Below, piece after piece: positions 38,094 to 46,441 of a stretch of 64,000 bases of DNA. The notes under the pieces were generated by a model, which saw only the letters and a program-made list of their open reading frames with translations, did not search any database and had not been told where the DNA came from. Origin of the DNA: Aureibacter tunicatorum. Its GTDB lineage: Bacteria; Bacteroidota; Bacteroidia; Cytophagales; Cyclobacteriaceae. Position numbers and translations under genes: made by a program. Where the stretch lies: assembly GCF_036492635.1 (NCBI RefSeq), contig NZ_AP025305.1, forward strand, positions 1,798,001 through 1,862,000, written 5' to 3'. How positions within the stretch are numbered: position 1 is the stretch's first letter; every line of letters begins with the position of its first letter.

Positions 38094-38101
38094 TATTTTT
38101 G
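38094..38101 (+). promoter_or_regulatory. Putative holA -7 box
   Basis: TATTTTTG fits TAnnTTTG, 33 bases before the holA start. No clear -33 TTG is visible. Confidence 0.4.
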
Positions 38102-38134
38102 GCCTGTTTTTGTGGGTGTAATTAGAATTTTAGA

Positions 38135-39163
38135 ATGTCGGAAACTTCAGAATCGATCATTAGGTCATTGAGAGCTAACAAATACGCTCCGGTATATTTT
38201 TTGCAAGGCGAGGAAGATTATTTTATTGACCAGGTCAGCGAGTTTATTGAAGAGAATGCTTTGGAAGAAGCTCAGAAAGGTTTTAACCAGATGATCATGT
38301 ATGGCAGAGATGCCAATATGGATAAAGTATTGTCTCAAGCTCGTAGATTTCCAATGATGTCGGACAGGCAAGTCGTGATAGTGAAAGAGGCTCAAGAGAT
38401 GTCGGACTGGAATAGGGAAGGTCCAACTGAGGCATTGACCCAGTATCTAAACAATATTGTTGACACTACAATTCTTGTATTTTGCTATAAGCACAAGCAG
38501 TTAGATAAACGCAAAAAACTTTGGAAGGCGATTGATAAAAATGCTGTCCATATGACAGCTAAAAAGATTTATGACAATAAACTGCCTGAGTGGATAGGGA
38601 AATATGTTCGTTCTAAAAATGTGGGAATTGATCAAGAGTCATGTCATGTTTTGGCTGAAAATATAGGGAATGACTTGAGTCGTTTGACCAATGAAATTGA
38701 AAAAGTGCTTGTGAATATTGGGCAAGGACAAGACAAATCAATCAACTCCGAACTTATTCAGGAATATATAGGTATAAGCAAAGAGTATAATATCTTTGAA
38801 TTTCAAAAAGCTATTGGAATAAAGGATGTAGTCAAAGCGAATAGAATTGTCGCTTATTTCGCTTCTAACCCGAAGGAACATTCTTTGATCGCCATTATTT
38901 CAGTGCTTTATGCTTATTTTTCTAAATTGCTCTTGATTCACCATAGCGCTGATAAAAGTGAAAAAGGATTGAGCCAGTTGTTAGGCGTGCATCCCTTTAT
39001 ACTAAAAGAGTATAGATTTGCTTCAAATAATTATAGTATCAAAAAAATTGTGTATATTATAAAATATCTTAAAGAAGCTGACTTGAAAGTCAAGGGTGTA
39101 GACTCTCCTGTGCAACCTGAAGGGGAAATATTAAAGGAGTTGCTGTTCAAGATTCTTCACTGA
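38135..39163 (+). CDS. holA: DNA polymerase III, delta subunit
   Basis: Clamp-loader delta subunit, which opens the beta sliding clamp in replication. The 342-residue AAA+-fold protein lacks Walker motifs, as expected for delta. The family N-terminus is YAPVYFLQGEEDYFIDQVSEF, split over residues 17-37. Also present are RRFPMMSDRQVVIVKEAQEM in the beta-binding region, IGNDLSRLTNEIEKV and the helical C-terminal collar domain. It ends 45 bases before the large TPR gene and may share a transcript with it. Confidence 0.93.
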   Translation: MSETSESIIRSLRANKYAPVYFLQGEEDYFIDQVSEFIEENALEEAQKGFNQMIMYGRDANMDKVLSQARRFPMMSDRQVVIVKEAQEMSDWNREGPTEALTQYLNNIVDTTILVFCYKHKQLDKRKKLWKAIDKNAVHMTAKKIYDNKLPEWIGKYVRSKNVGIDQESCHVLAENIGNDLSRLTNEIEKVLVNIGQGQDKSINSELIQEYIGISKEYNIFEFQKAIGIKDVVKANRIVAYFASNPKEHSLIAIISVLYAYFSKLLLIHHSADKSEKGLSQLLGVHPFILKEYRFASNNYSIKKIVYIIKYLKEADLKVKGVDSPVQPEGEILKELLFKILH

Positions 39164-39208
39164 TATTATGATATAATTTTATCTGTTTAATCGTCGATTA
39201 TAATTTTT

Positions 39209-42200
39209 ATGAATAAGAAAATATTGTGCTTTTTAGCCCTTTTCGGATCCACATTTGGAGCTCAAGCGCAGAGTACGCTTTCACAGAGGGATGAAAACAT
39301 CTCGCTAGATAAAGGAAAACATTTGTTTGAAAGACAAAAATACGCATCAGCTAGATTTCAGTTTCAGTCTTTTTTAGATAATGAAAAAAATGCAAGTCAA
39401 TTGGAAATTGACGAAGCTGAGTATTTTATTGCCGTTTGCGCTTTGTATTTGGAAAATGCTGATGGCGGAAACCTTATTGAAGCATATGCTAAGAAGCACG
39501 AAGGAAGCGGATATGCTTCATTGGCGTATTTTGATTTAGGTGGTTATTATTTCAAAAGGAAAAAGTACGACGAAGCTGTTGATCATTTGGAAAAAGTGGA
39601 TCAATATGCATTGAATGAAAGTCAAAAGAATGACTACCTGTTTTGGCTTTCTTATTCCTATTTTTTGGAGCAAAGATTTGACGATGCATTGCCGATGTTT
39701 AATCGATTGAAATTGTCGGATAATAAATACAAATATGCGGCTTATTATTATTCTGGATATATTCATTACAAACAAGAAAAATACGATAGAGCACTTAGGG
39801 ATTTAAAAGCAGCAGGAAAGACAGATATTTATTCCGCTCAGGTCCCTTATTTTATCTCTAATATTTATTATAAGCAAAAGGATTATAGACAATTAGTTGA
39901 ATATGCTGAGCCTTTTGCGAAAAATAAGCGATCAAAAGTAGTGAACAATGATGAAATAAAATTATTGGTCGCTGAATCATATTTTGAAATGGGGGATTAT
40001 GAAAATGCTTCTCGTTATTTTGAGGAATATACGAAAGTGAAAAAATCTCCTAAAGCAGATGTGTTGTACAGAGCTGCTTTGGCTAATATGAAATTGGATC
40101 GATTGGATAAAGCTGAAGACAACTTTAAAAAAGTTGCCTTGGTGGAGGATTCTCTAGGATATTATGCTTCGTATTACCTTGGAGGAATCTATGTGAAAGA
40201 TGATCGAAAGCCTTTTGCCTTAAGCGCTTATGATAAGGCTCAGAAGACTTCATTTAATGATGAGATGAAAGAAGAGGCTGCTTATAATCACTCTAGGTTA
40301 TGCATGGAGCTAGAGAAGTATGAAGATGCAGTGGTGTCAATGCGAAAGTTTAAGGAAGAGTTTCCGGAATCGCAATATGTAGAAGAATTAGACCAATTGA
40401 TTGGAGAAGCATATTTAAGGTCGAATGATTTTAAAGCGGCTGTTGAGCACTTGGAAAGTTTGTCATACAAATCATCTAAGATGAAAAAGGATTTCCAGCA
40501 AGTGACATTTAGCAGGGGCGTTCAGTTATTTAATCAAGGCAAATTAAAATCTTCCGTAGGTTTCTTTAAAAAATCGTTGAAGTATCCAATAAATCATGAA
40601 CTTGTGATTCAGGCTCATTATTGGATGGGAGAAGCTTATTCTATAGCTAAAAGATATGCCGATGCAAAGGATCATTATTTGCAAATACAGACATTGGCTT
40701 CTGACACGCATGAATTTAAGAATTTAAGCTATTATGGATTAGGTTACGCTTATTTCAATGAAGAGAAATATAATTTAGCTTTGCCTTATTTTAAAAGGTA
40801 TGTGGAAAGCAATGCTTCCAATAAGCATTCCGCAGATGCTTTGATGAGACTTGCGGATTGCTATTATGTCCAGAAAGCATATGTATATGCGATAGATAAT
40901 TATAAAAAGTCTGTTCAAGAAAAAAATCCAGATACAGATTATGCTTATTTCCAGTTGGGGATGATCAGTGGTATAGAAAAGGATTTGTCTTCATCTAGAG
41001 CATATTTTGATAAAGTTTTAGAGGTTGAACCAAAGTCGAGGTATTATGATGATGCTTTGTACCAATTGGCGGTTTTTGAATCAGTGGCGGGTAATAGCCA
41101 AGCTTCGTTGAAGTTGTTGGATCAATTGATAGAAGATGCTCCCGAAAGCTTGTTAATGCCATTTGCATATGAGCGTAAAGCGATTTCATATTCAAATTTA
41201 GGTAATTACTCGAAAGCTGTTGAAGAGTATAAGGTTGTGATAGATGAATACCCAACGTCTTCCAATGCAAATAGTGCATTGTTGGGATTGCAGGAAGCAT
41301 TGAGCAAAGCAGGTAAGCAGAACGAGCTGGACGCCTATATAGCTAAATACAAGGAAGCGAATCCAGATAGCGAAACGGTTGAAAATGTTGCATATGAGTC
41401 AGCGAAATCGCTTTATTTTGATCAACAATATCATCAAGCATCTAAGTCGCTGTCAAATTATTTGATCGATTATCCAAATAGTCCATATCTAGTGGATGCT
41501 AAGTATTATTTGGCGGATTCATATTATAGGTTGCGAGATGATGAAAATGCTGTGAAATGGTTTAATGATGTAATTGAGGATTCTAAAAACAGGTATTTGC
41601 CTAAGGCCTTGAGTAAAGTGTCAGAAATACATTTTACTCAAAAAGAATACGAGAAGGCTGTTCAAGCCTCGAAGCACTACTCGGGTATTGCGAGATCGAA
41701 AAAAGATCAATTTAAAGCTTGGTCGATGATGGTCAAGTCATATTATGAATTAGAAAAATATGATTCTGTAGATTACTATGCTCATGAGATCATAGATAAA
41801 GTAGCTGTGTCTGCAAATGCTACAAATATGGCTAACCTATATATAGGCAAAGCCGCGCTAGGCAAAGGCTTGGAAGATGAAGCTATGGATCAATTTATCA
41901 TTACGATGAATACGGCAAAGGATGCTAATGGCGCTGAAGCACAATATTTATTGGCTGAAGTATTTCATAAAAGAGGTCAATATGAGCAATCGATTCAAAC
42001 GCTTTATGATTTAAGCAAGAACTTTGGAGTATATGAATACTGGTTGAGCAAAGCATTTTTGCTGATTGCCGATAATTATATTGAGTCCGATGAGCTTTTT
42101 CAGGCGAAAGCCACTTTGCAGTCGATTATTGATAAATCGCCGGTTGAAGAAGTAGTGAATGGAGCCAAAGAGCGTATGAAAAAGATCTCTGTTTTGGAGG

Positions 42201-42277
42201 AAGAAACGATATCGTCTCAAGATTCTTCAGGAATGGAAATGGTCGATGTTGATTCGTTGCATAGTATTGTAGAATAA
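39209..42277 (+). CDS. Large periplasmic TPR-repeat protein (1022 residues)
   Basis: A signal peptide (MNKKILCFLALFGSTFGAQA, cleaved before QST) is followed by a solenoid of tetratricopeptide repeats across nearly the whole chain, probably more than twenty. Examples are LAYFDLGGYYFKRKKYDEAV (about residues 106-125) and DALMRLADCYYVQKAYVYAI (about 541-560). The repeats resemble those of periplasmic scaffold proteins such as YbgF/CpoB and BamD-like lipoproteins, but no single family is certain. The C-terminal 30 residues are acidic and repeat-free. The outer-membrane barrel gene follows after 32 bases, and a SPOR protein and a TolQ/TolR/TonB set lie downstream. A scaffold role in an energised envelope complex is my inference. 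Confidence 0.87.
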   Translation: MNKKILCFLALFGSTFGAQAQSTLSQRDENISLDKGKHLFERQKYASARFQFQSFLDNEKNASQLEIDEAEYFIAVCALYLENADGGNLIEAYAKKHEGSGYASLAYFDLGGYYFKRKKYDEAVDHLEKVDQYALNESQKNDYLFWLSYSYFLEQRFDDALPMFNRLKLSDNKYKYAAYYYSGYIHYKQEKYDRALRDLKAAGKTDIYSAQVPYFISNIYYKQKDYRQLVEYAEPFAKNKRSKVVNNDEIKLLVAESYFEMGDYENASRYFEEYTKVKKSPKADVLYRAALANMKLDRLDKAEDNFKKVALVEDSLGYYASYYLGGIYVKDDRKPFALSAYDKAQKTSFNDEMKEEAAYNHSRLCMELEKYEDAVVSMRKFKEEFPESQYVEELDQLIGEAYLRSNDFKAAVEHLESLSYKSSKMKKDFQQVTFSRGVQLFNQGKLKSSVGFFKKSLKYPINHELVIQAHYWMGEAYSIAKRYADAKDHYLQIQTLASDTHEFKNLSYYGLGYAYFNEEKYNLALPYFKRYVESNASNKHSADALMRLADCYYVQKAYVYAIDNYKKSVQEKNPDTDYAYFQLGMISGIEKDLSSSRAYFDKVLEVEPKSRYYDDALYQLAVFESVAGNSQASLKLLDQLIEDAPESLLMPFAYERKAISYSNLGNYSKAVEEYKVVIDEYPTSSNANSALLGLQEALSKAGKQNELDAYIAKYKEANPDSETVENVAYESAKSLYFDQQYHQASKSLSNYLIDYPNSPYLVDAKYYLADSYYRLRDDENAVKWFNDVIEDSKNRYLPKALSKVSEIHFTQKEYEKAVQASKHYSGIARSKKDQFKAWSMMVKSYYELEKYDSVDYYAHEIIDKVAVSANATNMANLYIGKAALGKGLEDEAMDQFIITMNTAKDANGAEAQYLLAEVFHKRGQYEQSIQTLYDLSKNFGVYEYWLSKAFLLIADNYIESDELFQAKATLQSIIDKSPVEEVVNGAKERMKKISVLEEETISSQDSSGMEMVDVDSLHSIVE

Positions 42278-42309
42278 ATTTGAGCATTTTTTATTATTAG
42301 ATTTAGGAT

Positions 42310-43983
42310 ATGAAATATTCAATTGCATATATATTTTTGATCATGATTGGATTTGCAAATATAGCGAATGCTCAATCTGATACCGATGAGAGTTTGGGAG
42401 ATGAATCTGTTGAAGTTCTTCAAGACTCGCAGTTTGAAATTGTCAAAGAAAGAGTCAATAGCCTTGAAAAAGCTTCAAGAAGGTTTGATAAAATTCCTCC
42501 TCAACCGGATTTGACATCTGAGAAAAAGACATTTGAATACGATGTTCAGGATTTTGAGATTGATTTTCCAGAGTATAATCCAAGGATTAGAATGTTGAAA
42601 ATCAAAAATGAAGGAGTGCCAAATTATACATCCAATTATTTAAGATTAGGTTTTGGTAATTACACAAGTCCTTATTTTGAAGGTTTTTTAGCAAATCAAG
42701 CGAGCAAAGAATATAATTGGGGTGTTCATGCGAATCACAGATCTTTCGTTCAAGGGCCTGTGGATGGGAAGAATTCAGGCGAAAGCTCAAGTGATATTGC
42801 CTTATTCGGACAGTATTTCGGCAAAGTGGTTAATGTGGATGCTAAGTTGAATTATGGAAGAAATGGACTGTATTATTATGGATATGATGCTGAGCAAGAA
42901 ATTCCTTCTGCAGATTCTATCAAGCAAGTTTATAATCGTTTTGGAGCACAAGTCAGATTGGAGAATGCAGAGCAGGAAAAGTTTGTGTATGGTGTTGGCT
43001 TGAGCTATGATCTTGTCAGTGATAAGTTTACTTCAAAAGAAAATAATTTAGTTGTTGATCTGAATGGAGGGTATTTAATTGATGATAAATGGAGGTTTGA
43101 TATTTTTGGGCAGATGATCATGTCCAATTATTCCAATGAGTTTTATGATCGTGATAGAACTGCTGTTAATGTTAAGCCCGTTTTGACTTACTCGCCTGAT
43201 CGTTGGACATTGGATATAGGTCTTAGCTTTTTCTCGCAAAACGATACTATTGGACCAATCTCGCAATTGGCAATTTACCCTTTTGCGAATTTTGAGTATA
43301 AGCTAAATGAAAAAGTGACGTTATCCACTGGTTTCAACAGTGGCTTGAATGTCAATACATATGCCGAATTGACCAAGGAAAATCCATTTTTGAGCACAAT
43401 GGCAAATTTGCAGAATTCATCAACGATGTTCGATATACATGCAAGCGCCGTGATGAAAGTAAATTCATATATGGAGTTCGAGGGAGGAGTTTCTGTCTCT
43501 GGTATTGACAATCAATACTTTTTTGTGAATGATTCATTGGATAGGTCCAGGATGAATGTGGTCTATGATAATGGAACTACACAACAAATGAATGTATTTG
43601 TCGCTACAAGGTTCAAAAAAGCTGATTTGTATAGTTTAGCATTTAGGTTTGATTACAATAGCTATAAAACTAAAAATTTGGAAGAAGCTTGGCATAGGCC
43701 AGCATATACTTTAGCGTCTGATTTTGGATTTAAGGTGAATGATCAGCTGAGGCTGGGTGCTGCTTTTGGAGTGCTTGGAGGAATAAAGGCATTGGATGAA
43801 AATGGAGAAATAGAAGATTTGAAGACGATTTTAAATTTGGATTTAAAAGCGGATTATTCGATAAATGAAAAGTGGGGAGCTTTTGTGGAGATAGATAATA
43901 TAATAGGTCAGAAGAATCCTTATTTCTTATATTATCCAACAAGAGGAGTACAGTTTCTGGGTGGCGTTTCTTATTCTTTTTAA
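42310..43983 (+). CDS. Outer-membrane beta-barrel protein, TonB-receptor-barrel-like, no plug
   Basis: A 557-residue exported protein with signal peptide MKYSIAYIFLIMIGFANIANA. Residues 22-95 form a charged, strand-poor N-terminal segment. From about 100 on, amphipathic strands alternate (YLRLGFGNYTSPYFEG, YNWGVHANHRSF, VNVDAKLNYGRNG), ending in GVQFLGGVSYSF with the terminal Phe recognised by Bam. It resembles the barrel half of TonB-dependent receptors, but no plug domain or TonB box is visible. It follows the TPR gene by 32 bases, so the two are probably made together. Substrate and function are not known. Confidence 0.75.
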   Translation: MKYSIAYIFLIMIGFANIANAQSDTDESLGDESVEVLQDSQFEIVKERVNSLEKASRRFDKIPPQPDLTSEKKTFEYDVQDFEIDFPEYNPRIRMLKIKNEGVPNYTSNYLRLGFGNYTSPYFEGFLANQASKEYNWGVHANHRSFVQGPVDGKNSGESSSDIALFGQYFGKVVNVDAKLNYGRNGLYYYGYDAEQEIPSADSIKQVYNRFGAQVRLENAEQEKFVYGVGLSYDLVSDKFTSKENNLVVDLNGGYLIDDKWRFDIFGQMIMSNYSNEFYDRDRTAVNVKPVLTYSPDRWTLDIGLSFFSQNDTIGPISQLAIYPFANFEYKLNEKVTLSTGFNSGLNVNTYAELTKENPFLSTMANLQNSSTMFDIHASAVMKVNSYMEFEGGVSVSGIDNQYFFVNDSLDRSRMNVVYDNGTTQQMNVFVATRFKKADLYSLAFRFDYNSYKTKNLEEAWHRPAYTLASDFGFKVNDQLRLGAAFGVLGGIKALDENGEIEDLKTILNLDLKADYSINEKWGAFVEIDNIIGQKNPYFLYYPTRGVQFLGGVSYSF

Positions 43984-44026
43984 TATTATTTTAATGTTAT
44001 AAATAAGAAAGCTTGAAAAATTGGTT

Positions 44027-44034
44027 TAATTTTG
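44027..44034 (+). promoter_or_regulatory. Putative -7 box before the SPOR gene
   Basis: TAATTTTG fits the TAnnTTTG element 55 bases before the SPOR gene. It suggests that this gene and the following TolQ/TolR/TonB genes can be transcribed apart from the TPR-barrel pair. Confidence 0.42.
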
Positions 44035-44088
44035 AGCCATAATATTAGAGAATGAATTTTTGTAATCACCTGTCAAAACAATAAACAC

Positions 44089-45240
44089 ATGAGTCAAAAC
44101 GAATTTTTAAACGATAAAGGACACAACGAGAAGAAAGCACAAAGCGATTTGGATCAAGATAATTTTGGTTTGCCAGAGGTGCCTGGCAAAACAAGTTCGT
44201 CGGACAACAGCTATTCATCAAGTCAGGAAAGTGGTAGCGGAAGTAACGATTCTTATCAGTGGAATAGTGGTTCAAGTAGTTATGGCGATTATTCGTCTAA
44301 CAGTTCTTATTCATCAAATGACGGTAGCAGTTCTTCAAATGATTACGGCTATTCATCAGGAAACGATTTTGGCTCTTCAAACTACGGGCAAGATTCGTCT
44401 TCCAAAAACGATTATTTTTCAAATAGCAATAATGACTATTCTTCTTCAAATGATGGAGAGACTAACAAGTCGAATGATTACTTTTCTTCCGGTTCATCTT
44501 CGTCGAATGATTATGGAAGTTCTTCAGGCTCTTCTTATGGAGATTATAGTTCTTCAAATAATTATCAAGATTCTGGCACTAATTCAGACGCAAATGATGG
44601 CAATAATGAAAATGCTAATCAGCCAATGGGAAGTGCAGGTAGCACGACTGATGATGGTGGGAACGAGGAAAAGAAAGGAAGCAATAATACTGTGATAATT
44701 GCTGTTGTGTTAGCTGTATTATTGCTTGGAGGAGGTGTAGCTTGGTATTTATTGTCTGGCGATGAAGAAGCACCTCAAGAAGAGCAAATTGCAGAAGAGC
44801 CAGTTAGTGAAGGTGATGGAGCAACTGAGGAAATCGTGGTTGATGAAGTGCAAGAAGATCCTGATCAGAATGAAGTAGCTGAACCACAAGAAGAGGTTGT
44901 TGAAGAACCTGTCTCTGAGTCTGTGGAAGAACCGACTTATACAGAGTCTGTGATTGATGAGAATGCCGAGACGCCTTCAGCAGGTCAAATTGAGTACATT
45001 GATGGTCGATCAGGAAAGTACTATGTTATTGTCAATAGTTTTGTCGATGAGGATTTGGCAAAAGACTATGCTGATAAATTAGTAGATGGGGGCAAGGGAG
45101 TTTATATTATTAACCCAGGAAATAAAGTCAAGTTCTATAGAGTTTCATTGGCGAGATATCAAAATTTACCATCGGCTGAATCTTCTTTGGAGCATTACAA
45201 AGCAAATTACTCCGCTAATAGTTGGGTAGTAAGATATTAA
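44089..45240 (+). CDS. SPOR-domain membrane protein with low-complexity cytoplasmic domain
   Basis: A 383-residue bitopic inner-membrane protein. Residues 1-35 are charged. Residues 36-165 are a low-complexity stretch made of S, N, D, G and Y with about fifteen SY/DY/NY units, like the FUS-type prion-like domain. A single helix (201-223, TVIIAVVLAVLLLGGGVAWYL) is followed by a periplasmic Glu-rich linker (224-300) and a C-terminal SPOR domain (about 308-383, YYVIVNSFVDEDLAKDYAD ... FYRVSLARY). SPOR domains bind glycan strands lacking stem peptides at the division septum, so the protein is probably septal. The genes for TolQ, TolR and a TonB-like protein follow. Confidence 0.85.
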   Translation: MSQNEFLNDKGHNEKKAQSDLDQDNFGLPEVPGKTSSSDNSYSSSQESGSGSNDSYQWNSGSSSYGDYSSNSSYSSNDGSSSSNDYGYSSGNDFGSSNYGQDSSSKNDYFSNSNNDYSSSNDGETNKSNDYFSSGSSSSNDYGSSSGSSYGDYSSSNNYQDSGTNSDANDGNNENANQPMGSAGSTTDDGGNEEKKGSNNTVIIAVVLAVLLLGGGVAWYLLSGDEEAPQEEQIAEEPVSEGDGATEEIVVDEVQEDPDQNEVAEPQEEVVEEPVSESVEEPTYTESVIDENAETPSAGQIEYIDGRSGKYYVIVNSFVDEDLAKDYADKLVDGGKGVYIINPGNKVKFYRVSLARYQNLPSAESSLEHYKANYSANSWVVRY

Positions 45241-45271
45241 TTGAATAGAGGCGTAAGCCTAAGAATGCAGG

Positions 45272-45291
45272 GATAGTCATAAAGACTATCT
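45272..45291 (+). terminator. Hairpin between the SPOR gene and the TolQ/ExbB gene
   Basis: GATAGTC at 45272-45278 pairs with GACTATC at 45284-45290 around an ATAAA loop, and a flanking G-T pair extends it. Only a broken T run follows. It may be a weak terminator or a processing site between the two transcripts. Confidence 0.4.
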
Positions 45292-45340
45292 CTGTTTGTT
45301 TAGAGAAAGATAGTTATTAAACTTTTAAAGCAAATTTTGT

Positions 45341-46021
45341 ATGACAACACTATTGAGCGCATTTCAGGAAAGTACGGAAGTGGCGGTTAAAGAGTCCATT
45401 TCACTTATTGATTTGTTGATGAAGGGAGGGTATATGGTTGTGCCATTGGCATTGTTGCTTGTGGCTGCGATCTATATATTTTTCGAAAGAATTTTTACGC
45501 TTAAAGCGGCGGCGAAAGTTCCTAATAATTTCAATGAACAAGTAAGGCAGTTGATAGAAAGAGGTGACTTGAATGGGGCGAGGAATTTTTGTGCTCAAAT
45601 TAAATCTCCTTTGGCACGAATGGTTGAAAAAGGGATTTCTAGAATCGGCAGTCCATTGAAAACGATTGAAGCATCTATCGAAAATGTGGGCAAAGTTGAG
45701 ATTTATAGGTTGGAGAAGAATCTGTCATTGTTGGCCACAATTGCTGGGGCAGCTCCAATGATAGGTTTTTTAGGTACGGTAACCGGTATGATTCAAGCAT
45801 TTATCGCAATTGCCCAAGAGGAAGGACAGGTAAGCCCTAAAATGTTGTCTTCTGGTATTTATGAAGCTATGATTACGACAGCGGTTGGTTTGTTTATTGG
45901 TATTGTTGCGTATTTGGCATATAACTATTTAGTGACGAGGGTTTCTAAGCTTGTGCATAGAATGGAGTACACATCGGTGGATTTTATTGATTTGTTGCAA
46001 GAACCACAAAATGTCAGATAG
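45341..46021 (+). CDS. MotA/TolQ/ExbB proton channel family protein
   Basis: A 226-residue inner-membrane protein of the TolQ/ExbB family, which forms a pentameric, proton-driven motor with a TolR/ExbD dimer. A hydrophilic N-terminus leads to TM1 (about 30-50), a long cytoplasmic loop with ERGDLNGARNFCAQIKSPLARM, TM2 (about 122-145, LATIAGAAPMIGFLGTVTGMI) and TM3 (about 168-192, ITTAVGLFIGIVAYLAYN). The conserved Thr/Pro residues lie in TM2 and TM3. The 2-base gap to the ExbD gene shows tight coupling. TolQ or ExbB cannot be decided from sequence alone; context favours a Tol-like role. Confidence 0.93.
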   Translation: MTTLLSAFQESTEVAVKESISLIDLLMKGGYMVVPLALLLVAAIYIFFERIFTLKAAAKVPNNFNEQVRQLIERGDLNGARNFCAQIKSPLARMVEKGISRIGSPLKTIEASIENVGKVEIYRLEKNLSLLATIAGAAPMIGFLGTVTGMIQAFIAIAQEEGQVSPKMLSSGIYEAMITTAVGLFIGIVAYLAYNYLVTRVSKLVHRMEYTSVDFIDLLQEPQNVR

Positions 46022-46023
46022 TT

Positions 46024-46416
46024 ATGGGATTGGAATCAAAACATAAAGTGGATGCCAGTTTCAGCATGTCGTCCATGACGGATATAATTTTCTTGTTGCT
46101 GATTTTTTTTATGTTGACATCATCTTTTATTACGCCTTCAGGTTTGCCGGTAAGCTTGCCTTCCGCGAAAAAGCCTAAAGTTGCTATTCAGAATGTCAGC
46201 GTTACGATAACCAAGGATTTGAAATTTGCGGTAAATGACAAGGCTTCGAGTTTGAAATCTATTGAGTCGGATTTGGCAAAAGCTTTGAAAGGAAGTGGCG
46301 GAAGTGTGACATTGCATATTGATGAGGCTGTTCCTACCAAGTACTTTGTGAAAGTAGCAGGAATAGCTACATCTTTGGATGCTAAAGTATCAGTAGCGGC
46401 AAAGCCTGAAAAATAG
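46024..46416 (+). CDS. ExbD/TolR family protein
   Basis: A 130-residue single-pass protein. The helix (about residues 18-36, MTDIIFLLLIFFMLTSSF) carries D20, the proton-accepting Asp of the family. The periplasmic domain (about 45-130) has VSVTITKDLKFAVND and ends with TSLDAKVSVAAKPEK. It works as the rotor-like dimer inside the TolQ/ExbB pentamer, coupling the proton gradient to a TonB/TolA partner. The gene starts 2 bases after the TolQ gene stop, and the TonB-like gene follows after about 25 bases. Confidence 0.92.
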   Translation: MGLESKHKVDASFSMSSMTDIIFLLLIFFMLTSSFITPSGLPVSLPSAKKPKVAIQNVSVTITKDLKFAVNDKASSLKSIESDLAKALKGSGGSVTLHIDEAVPTKYFVKVAGIATSLDAKVSVAAKPEK

Positions 46417-46441
46417 TTTTTAAATTAAAACATGGAAGCTA

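Noticed and set aside
39209-42277. TPR gene as a SusD-like or gliding-motility component
   Set aside because: No SusD fold signature, no lipobox and no gld/por/spr neighbours; repeats are generic TPR.
44165-44695. 176-residue plus-strand ORF in a second frame of the SPOR gene
   Set aside because: It is a by-product of the repetitive S/N/D/Y codons and reads as I/L/M-rich nonsense; the main frame carries the membrane helix and SPOR domain.
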